64,000 bases of DNA, taken from NCBI GenBank assembly GCA_034401795.1, contig CM067371.1, forward strand, positions 75,226,833-75,290,832. Direction: 5' to 3'. Position numbers and translations under genes: made by a program. This DNA is from Chaetoderma sp. LZ-2023a. Taxonomy: Eukaryota > Mollusca > Caudofoveata > Chaetodermatida > Chaetodermatidae. The notes below the pieces were generated by a model. The model was not told the DNA's origin. It worked only from the letters and a program-made list of their open reading frames with translations, and did not search any database. Of the stretch, positions 11,752-64,000 are shown piece after piece. Positions within the stretch are counted from its first letter, which is position 1. Every line of letters begins with the position of its first letter.

Positions 11752-12150
11752 TGAGATTAGTTTTTGTTCAGTAGAAAATGCATATAGGTATGGGGTATAA
11801 TGATGTCAGATTATTGGAATTAATCAAAAATTAATTTTTATATCGTTAATAAAACAATTCAATAACAAAAGCAATCAAGAATTGGAAACCCTTAGCCTCA
11901 CATTTTTATCACATTTTTCTTTGGAGCTCTCGGTTCAGGACCAATGTTGTTGGATCCTAGTGTACAGTCAGACCATTTCGTGCAGTAAGAATTGAACCAA
12001 GTCGGACCAGTAGTTTCCTAGATATCCATAGATGCAGCATGTGATCTGGTCCGAATCAGATTTTCTTTTATCCGTATCACGGACAGTCTGCAAATTTTCA
12101 CTGTAAGATATTTTGTCATGCTAAGATTTGAATCAAATCAGATCAGTAGT
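11752..12150. other. No feature recognised
   Basis: AT-rich sequence between the hAT-like element and a family B MITE. No open frame or repeat motif of note. Confidence 0.4.
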
Positions 12151-12156
12151 TTATTA

Positions 12157-12342
12157 CCCTGTCACTAATGAATTTCCCATATCTCATTTGCAATGCTACC
12201 ATAAAGGAAAACTTGAATATTTTGATATTAATTTGACTGGCAGCGCCGGCTTCCAGTCAAATTAATTTCAAAATATTCAACAGAATAAATTTTATATCAT
12301 AAAGAATATACTTTTTCAGGGATTTGTCAGTTAAAGGGTTAA
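12157..12342. mobile_element. Hairpin MITE family B
   Basis: Arms TTGATATTAATTTGACTGG and CCAGTCAAATTAATTTCAAA with a short GCGCCGGC loop. Right end CAGTTAAAGGGTTAA; left end decayed. Confidence 0.75.
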
Positions 12343-13035
12343 GATTCAGCTCCGGATACACAAACCCACACAGTCAGACAGACTCCAATGTTATATGGGC
12401 TGATTGTAATAAGTTGAGCATTAGGATGAGCTAGACACTACATGGTGTAAGCATCTATTTATTCATTATTGTCATTCAGTTTCCTATAACTGTAACTCGT
12501 TCCTATAACGAGCCCATTTTAAAACCACTGGAAACCATATTTGTAATGATTTCTAAACAAATCATAACAAGCCAATGGTTAATATCTATGTACATTATTG
12601 AGCATTAGGGCACATCAACACAATGGCTAATTTATTACAGGATAGTGAAACTAACTCAAATAACCACCTTTCTATTGGGACAAAAAAAACAGGCTACAAA
12701 ATCTGAGGTGAAATCACTTTTTTCTGGAGGTTATCGGAATGTAAACAGCCAGGAATAACTTTTCATTCACCAAAATACTGAACAACTAACCCATAAACAA
12801 TCAAGACAACACATTTAATTAAACTAATCTTAATATGATTAAAGAAACTGACAGTGAAATGGATAATGTGCTGTCAACTGTTAGAGGTCCACTCATGCTT
12901 GCCAGGAATGAGCCTGAAGACTGCACTGGCATTCAGCGAAGCCTCTGTTTTGTTTGCCACAGAAGACAATAGAATTTCTTATTTCATTGAATTTGAAGCA
13001 ATTTGCCAATGTGCTATAATTCCCTACAGACATCA
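12343..13035. other. No feature recognised
   Basis: AT-rich. May include the 5' end of the neighbouring Tc1-like element, but its terminal inverted repeat was not identified. Confidence 0.4.
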
Positions 13036-13972
13036 TCTGAGTGAGCAGGACCTATCTCAGGCTATTGGCCTACTGCAAGGTGACTGGATGCAGCAGAGTA
13101 GGTATTTCCCTTGGAGTTAGAGTGTTATCTCCAGAGCATGGAACTCGTATCAGGAGACCAGTCAAGTGAACAGATGTCATGGTGGAGGACCTGTGAAGGC
13201 TACCACACAACCACTGGACAGGTTCCTTATCATTTCTGCATACCGAAAACGAATCACCAATGCTATCGTATTGCAAAACCACTTTTAGTCTTTAGAGCCG
13301 CAACAGGGATCATGGTGATATTCACTGTTAGAAACAAGACTGCATAGCAGTGATTTAAGGGCACGCAGACTTCCTGTGTGGGTACTCTTGAGTGAGAGGC
13401 ATCGTCAAATGAGACCGGAATGGAGAGAGAAACTGGACTCCTGCTCAATGGTTAGTTGTCTTGTCCACACATGGGTCACGATTCCACTTGGACTTTCACA
13501 ATGGACATACATGTTCATGTGTCGCGACGGCAAAAGGAAAGCTTGCCTCATGCATGGTAGAACATGACCATTGTAGTGGTGGTTCAGTCACGGTCTGAGG
13601 TGGCATTACAGCTAGTGGCCATACAGACATCTAATGCATCCGGAATGTCTCTCACTAGTGTGAAGTACAGGGACAAGATTCTCCATCCCTTCGTCTGGCC
13701 CTATGCTGGTGCAATAGGGAGAGTTCATTCTGATGGATGATAATGCATGACCACACAGCAATAGTATCGAGCGAATGGAGTGGCCAGCTCGATCTCCAAA
13801 CTTGAATCCCATTTCAGCATGACCAGTCGAAGCCACCAGCATCAAGAAGCTTCGAAAGACCTTGAGCAAGGAGTGGGCCAACATACCCCTAGATCAGTTC
13901 CAATCTTTGACTGACAGCATGGGAAGGTGTCAAGCTGTAATCAGTGCTAGGGATGGTCATACACAATACTGA
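13036..13972 (+). pseudogene. Tc1-like transposase, multiply disrupted
   Basis: Segments in several frames follow Tc1-like transposase order. They are the N-terminal HTH region (LSEQDLSQAIGLLQGDWMQQ, then SVISRAWNSYQE and QPLDRFLIISAYRKRITNA), RPEWREKLDSC, a FILMDDNA-x-PH block (second catalytic Asp), MEWPARSPNLNPIS (normally WPARSPDLNPIE, catalytic Glu side), and the end EWANIPLDQFQSLTDSMGRC to DGHTQY-stop. Stops and frameshifts occur throughout, so it is dead. Neither terminal repeat was found. Confidence 0.8.
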
Positions 13973-15132
13973 GTAGCTGGAAAACCCTGACTGTGGCACT
14001 TGGCAGACTCATCCGTCCATGACTGTAGTTTCTCCACAGTATGTTGCAAAGCAACATCTGTCACTGCGTTGTCATGGCAAATGGGTGTTTTTAGGACCAC
14101 CATAGAAGTATTTTGGGCTGCCATGACCATTAGTGTTCTGTAGAAGTGTCCACTTCTTTGTGGTTGTTTAAGATGGGACTAATATATATATAATATATAT
14201 GCCATGTGTTAAGCCTGGTCTCATTTTTTATTTTCACGCCATATGATATGATATAAAATGCATGCATGTCAATACTATATAAAATCGATGTAACAAAGTA
14301 ACAGCAATTGTACAACTGATAGAAAATACAATAACATTTATTTTATAAGAGCTGCTTCACACTGATTATCGGATATGCCTTCACCCATGACTGGGTTTGC
14401 AAAGCATGTCGTCATAAACTATTCATGCAAGATGTGTATGCGATTGGGGGTGGGGGGTGGGTGGGGGTGGGAGGGATTATTAACTACGTAATATTTGGTA
14501 AAAAATACTTCTGTGAAGAGCGTTTATACGATTTCAATTCATGCTCCGAGTCTTTATGATATTATATATTTTTTAATTAACTGCTAGATTCAGCTAGAAT
14601 GACTGGTTCGGTTATCGAGCCAGTTATGGCTTGGTGATCGAGCCAGTCATTGCAGTGTTAGATTTTTCTGTTGACCTGCAAATCAATATTTCTCATGACC
14701 ACTGTGGAGTCCATTTTTAGCTGATGATTGAGTTCGATTTATTTTAGAGAGTTATAATTATTGGAACTGAACAGTCAGAATAGTATGGAATTGAAAAGAA
14801 AATATTTCACCGCAAGCCTGATTAAATCCATATAGATGAGTAGATCACGAATTGTGTATCATCAACCAAGAACTTTCCTAAAGTAGAAGCGTACATAGAC
14901 ATAATGATGATTAGTTAATGAGTAACACACTCATAGCAGCGTGAAGAAATTAACATCATCATGAAACTGCATACAGTCAATCTTGTTTAGAGACAGCATA
15001 CCTTCCTGACCCTTAAGATGGTGGTTCCTTTAGACAGGTGGATGTTATGAAAGACATTTACTACAGCATCTGACCTGTAGTAAGAAACCACCTGTCTCTA
15101 CTGACCATGTATTGGTACTCCACAGTGGTCAT
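13973..15132. other. Intergenic AT-rich sequence
   Basis: Contains a short TA-rich run (14180-14203), a G-rich tract at 14445-14475 and a decayed family A hairpin core at about 14575-14750 (GAGCCAGTTATGG...GAGCCAGTCATTGCAG). No gene seen. Confidence 0.5.
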
Positions 15133-15335
15133 TTAATCCTTTATTGGTAAAAAAAAAAAATTTGCCTAGCCAATGTCCATTTGCAGGTCACAAGGAATGT
15201 ATTGTTTTTTTAATTTACCACTGGCCAGTCATTCCAGTGGTAAAATTTCAAAAATAGTCTTCTTGAAATGCGCATAGACATTTCTAAAGACTATATGTAA
15301 TGGACAGTTTGGGTCAGTATGACCATTAATGCGCT
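15133..15335. mobile_element. Hairpin MITE family A
   Basis: TTAATCCTTTATTGGT left end; CAATGTCCATTTGCAGGTC and CCAGTCATTCCAGTGGTAAA arms; decayed right end. Confidence 0.7.
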
Positions 15336-16649
15336 ATCACAATATTAACGTAATTGTTCAAAGTTACAAAACTACTGTGCACACCTCGTACTACCACCTA
15401 CCATGGAGTGTGATACACGCTTTTAACTATGCATGCTTTTAACCACACATCTTGCATGAATAGATCAGTGAATTGCAGCTCCTAAGTAAAGTCCCTGTTG
15501 CTAGTCGGCTCCCTCTATAATGCTCACATTACAATTAAAACAGCACATAATATATACAACCATGATTGCAAACGACTGATTACCTATCAATATTGATTAA
15601 CAATTAGCAAATATGTTTTGGTTAATTTGTTCATGATGATCGAGATTACCACGACAATATTTAATAATATAATAAATAATGGTTAGTTCATTGAACAAAA
15701 AAAACAGAATTCAAATATGTATAAAATATAGATTATAATACAAGGATGACATTCGGATATTAATGAAATTTGGCTCAGACTGGGTGAGCCGGTGAATAAG
15801 ACTCTATAACAAAGGCACTTCAAGTGTACATATTTAGTTTTACACAAACAGGAATCCATTTCTAGCTTTGCTCCGCCGATTCTAGCTAATCTCTGCCCAC
15901 TTTTTTTTTACACATTTTGGCATCGATTTGAAACTGAAACCTGAATCTCCAGAATCTATATTTCGTTCTATAGAGGCAAGTCTGTGGCTGCTTATGGCAA
16001 CAACAACAGCTCCCAGTCCAATTAGTTTCAAAATATTCCCCAGAATGTTTATTAAATTGTATATTAATCAAAGGCATACAATTTGTATCTTTTAGTGATG
16101 GACTTTTCGGTTTAGGTGACGGACCTGATTAGCTAACATGTGACATTTTTTATTATTACGTCAGATACTTGAGCAACAGATTGGATCCCTCCATTAGTGG
16201 TGTGAGATATTGCACTAGACAATATCACAGTGTACAGTACATAAGATATATCCTATGTTCCAATGTTTGAAGAGATCTTGGTAGGTGAGGTGGTGTTGGT
16301 CTACTAGATACATACCAGAGTGGAAACTTGCTAACTATTGAGGCAACGGCTACATGTCTAAGTAATTTCAAAATATGCAATATGCCACCGTAAATTGCAC
16401 ACGATTTATCAATTTTAGGTCAGCAGCCAGCTGAGCTAAAGCAATCACTCTCGGTGCTTGCCGTCAACAGCTGTGGCACGTTTCGTTATTTCACGACATA
16501 TTTAGATCGAACTTAGCCAAAATATTCCTATGGAGCACCTAGCTTCAGCTAAGCATCATCATGATTTTTAATGGAATAGAGATATATCAGAATATTGAAA
16601 AAACGTAAGCACATAACAGGAATGACGTAGTATAATAAGCACATGACAA
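15336..16649. other. Intergenic AT-rich sequence with B-family fragment
   Basis: Holds a reverse-oriented fragment of the larger hairpin-B type element (CATTTCTAGCTTTGCTCC near 15855; CCAATTAGTTTCAAAATATT near 16019). Nothing else recognised. Confidence 0.45.
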
Positions 16650-16867
16650 TTAACCCTTTATGGTGCAAAATGGTCAGGAATCTATATCTTGATTTGTGGA
16701 TGTCCATTTGCAGGCCATAACAAGACTATTTTTGAAAATTTACCTGGCTCAGTTATTAATCCAAGATTTCTGGTGGTAAATTTTCAAAAATAAACTCTGG
16801 TCAGCAAATGGACATTTTTGAAGGCCACTAGAGGCCACTTTTTGGACAGCTTGACCATTAATGGGTT
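16650..16867. mobile_element. Hairpin MITE family A
   Basis: TTAACCCTTTATGGTGC left end, GACCATTAATGGGTTA right end, arms ATGTCCATTTGCAGGCC and AGCAAATGGACATTTTT. Confidence 0.78.
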
Positions 16868-16903
16868 ATGGAAGCACCATATTTTGGCCCCAAGCAAACA
16901 AAA

Positions 16904-17295
<392 letters not shown>

Positions 17296-17400
17296 ATGCC
17301 AAAAGCAAATGTCTGACATAAGCTGTCTAATATATAGATATACATATTTCAAACTACAATATTAAACATCTGTATCTAATTATAAAATAAAAACTATTGA

Positions 17401-17625
17401 AAACAATCGGTCATTAGCAGTGGTTATATAAGTATAATGTTGGTAAACAATCGGTCATTAGCAAAGTGGTTATATAAGTATAATGTTGGTAAACAATCAG
17501 TCATTAGCAAAGTGCTTATATAAGTATAATGTTGGTAAACAATCAGTCATTAGCAAAGTGGTTATATAAGTATAATGTTGGTAAACAATCAGTCGTTAGC
17601 AAAGTGCTTATATTGTATAATTTTG
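17401..17625. repeat. 46-bp tandem repeat, likely in TrxR 3'UTR
   Basis: Five head-to-tail copies of a 44-46 bp unit containing ATCRGTCATTAGCAAAGTG. It begins about 50 bases past the TrxR stop in the minus-strand sense, so it probably lies in the 3'UTR. In the RNA sense each unit carries AATGAC, but no SECIS-like stem was seen around it. Confidence 0.85.
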
Positions 17626-17676
17626 ATGTGCTGTATATTAATGCTTGATGATAAAGAGAGCTCTAACAACAGGGAA

Positions 17677-62265
<44,589 letters not shown>

Positions 62266-62524
62266 CATAAGAGTACACAAGTCCTTTGGTCTGACTTAAT
62301 TCATACTGACACGAATAAAATCACTTCATGCTCAAACACTATAATTGGCAATAGCATTAATTAAATGGGACAACAAAACTACATACCGATTTAACGGATA
62401 CCGTTGATCGAAGGGTCAATAAATTGAACATAAAACACACTTATCAAACTAGAAATAATATGCAGTGTCATACACATACAAGTGCTTTACAATATGAAGA
62501 GCACTCACCAAAACATCACAATAT

Positions 62525-63640
62525 TTATCCCATACATGATGATGACTGCTGAGTCATATCTACATGAGGCATGTTACGAAGTGAAAAATGTGATATAGCA
62601 AAAAATGAGGCAGCTGTACCCTCATTCTTCAGGTAGAAATTTACAAACATACGTTCAGACCTCCATCCATTTACTAATACGGTATCATCAATGGATGAAC
62701 CATTAAAGAATGCAAAAGATGTTGTCATACTTTGATGCGAACTAATCACCCAGAGAAGTCAGTTCATAACAGAGCTTAATCATATCGATCATTCATCAGC
62801 TAATAGAGCGCATAGATGATGCTCTGAGATCAGATCTTTTCTCAGATGGTCTCTTTAAATAAATCTTTAAAGCCCTAACAGGATATCAGAATTCATCTTG
62901 TGCAGGATGCCTAGACAGACTGCGAAGAAGCAACAGTTCTGCTGGCTGACAAATGGACTGAATCTTTGAAATAAACTGCATTCTTGGCTACATTAAAAGA
63001 AAACATTGCCAACCTCTTGACATGTGGCCTTTTCTGCAGATAACGTATGAATTTCACACCTCGGCAGAGTCAAAAGACCGTTCTTATACATTAGTTAAAA
63101 ACTTTAAACACAGATCTTAAAGGTTGAAAATGTTTTCCTGTAAAACCTTGAAGTACCAACACCAGATTCCAAGAAAGAGGAGGTTTCACAAAAGGTCTCA
63201 CATTGCCCATACCCTTAACAAGAACTGGATTTCTTGAGAAGAAGTATTCCTAAGACAAGAAACATAAACTTATAAGTGTTAGCCATTAATTTAAGGTCAT
63301 CAAGATAAACCATAAAATTCATCACTTGTGAAAGAGATGTAGGATTGGGCACCATGTTATTGCTGTCACACTATCAACAACAGATCTTATATCGACTCTG
63401 AAAAACATGCTCATCATCCCTGTTTTCACATGTGGGATCTCATAGAAAAACTGTAACAATCTTCTAATTCTTGGTGCAAAAATTGTGACTTCTTAAGGTG
63501 TCCAACCCCTCAGCTGTTGAACTCCATGTAAGCTACAAGCTATATTGAGAGAAGCATGTGAACAATTAGCTAGAGCTGAAGAAGGAATGGCAGGAATACC
63601 ACCCTCTTGAGAATTAATCATGGATTCCGCTAACATCATG
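62525..63640 (-). pseudogene. Second DIRS element, RT-to-recombinase remnant
   Basis: Minus-strand blocks run in order. First is an RT motif C, FMVYLDDLKLMANTYKF (near 63300). Next is NVRPFVKPPLSWNLVLVLQG with FTGKHFQPL (near 63190), parallel to RPPIAKPLPSWNLALVLQ of the first DIRS. Last is a recombinase end, TSFAFFNGSSIDDTVLVNGW then RSERMFVNFYLKNEGTAASF (62560-62740), with conserved Trp and Tyr kept but H-x-x-R altered. Stops and frameshifts break it. It is clearly diverged from the copy at 46685-54253. Confidence 0.75.
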
Positions 63641-64000
63641 AAACAAGAGGCCCAAGGGCCTGTTATGCTCATCCTGACCATTAGGATTTGAAACATTTGC
63701 ATTTAAAAAGACATGATGGATAATTCCAAATAAAATCCAAGATCGCCATCAGAAAAATTGACCAATCAAAATTCTGTATACCAGTTCTGAAACCTACCAA
63801 CCTAGTTGACACACATCAGTGGCTAACCTTTCAATGTGGCCAAATGCATTTCCTCATCAATTGAAAGCATGGAATATTGTATCTTAATTTTGATATCTTT
63901 GTTGCGAAAACAAACTACATTATCTATTGGATCCATATACTATAACACTTTTTGTCAGAATTATCTTCGCTGAACTAAATTATTACAGACTAGAGCCACT
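63641..64000. repeat. Pearl-like element (family P1), 5' part
   Basis: Head CAAGAGGCCCAAGGGCCTGT then 'gctcatcctgaccatta' and one core unit (AAAATTGACCAATCAAAATT), after which similarity fades. The element may continue past the window. Confidence 0.65.

Noticed and set aside
17401-17625. AATGAC words in the 46-bp repeats as SECIS cores
   Set aside because: No pairing arms around the AUGA and no matching GA on a 3' arm could be found by eye.

Overview
This window is eukaryotic, intron-rich, AT-rich and dominated by repeats. The repeat content suggests an invertebrate, most likely a mollusc or other lophotrochozoan. That content includes elements with ~150-bp tandem cores and GGAC-rich tails like bivalve 'pearl' elements, heads carrying the CAAGAGGCCCAAGG motif, many hairpin MITEs, a DIRS retrotransposon and an I/Jockey-type LINE. 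The species assignment is inference only.

One host gene is clearly resolved. It is a thioredoxin reductase (TrxR) on the minus strand, with 12 exons from 61628 (CVNVGC redox site) down to 17677. All exon phases join without a break and every intron is GT-AG. The FAD-binding N-terminus lies beyond 64000. The last exon is unusual. Instead of the canonical Gly-Cys-Sec-Gly-stop it reads Gly-Cys-Thr-Gly-TGA-Gly-TAA. The TGA is followed by exactly 'Gly, stop', as after the selenocysteine of ordinary TrxR. Either selenocysteine has moved two residues downstream (a C-x-x-U tail), or the protein ends GCTG with no Sec. A possible exon of a second host gene (DHX30-type dsRNA-binding sequence) lies on the plus strand at 4411-4545.

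Layout. 1-1100: tandem-core repeats. 2780-4122: a 19-bp minisatellite of about 70 copies. 4806-5774: a TA-flanked non-autonomous DNA transposon. 6216-7172: pearl-like repeat. 7354-8013: RNase H fragment of a retroelement. 10932-11743: hAT-like element with a perfect 8-bp TSD. 13036-13972: dead Tc1-like transposase. 16904-17295: hAT-like element carrying an AGT/AGC microsatellite. 17677-61628: TrxR gene, whose introns hold a decayed I/Jockey-type LINE (21325-25095), pearl-like repeats, another TA-flanked MITE (30650-31738) ending 10 bp from a splice donor, a hAT-like MITE (36628-37079), and an essentially full-length but mutated DIRS retrotransposon (46685-54253). The DIRS element has inverted terminal repeats and an internal complementary region. 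61678-62265: another hAT-like element with an 8-bp TSD. 62525-63640: remnants of a second DIRS element.

At least two dozen hairpin MITEs of three sequence families are scattered throughout. Their best copies share TTAA-CCCTT termini, so one piggyBac-like machinery may have mobilised all three. Several pearl-like repeats carry a perfect 15-bp AGGTCAnnnTGACCT palindrome.
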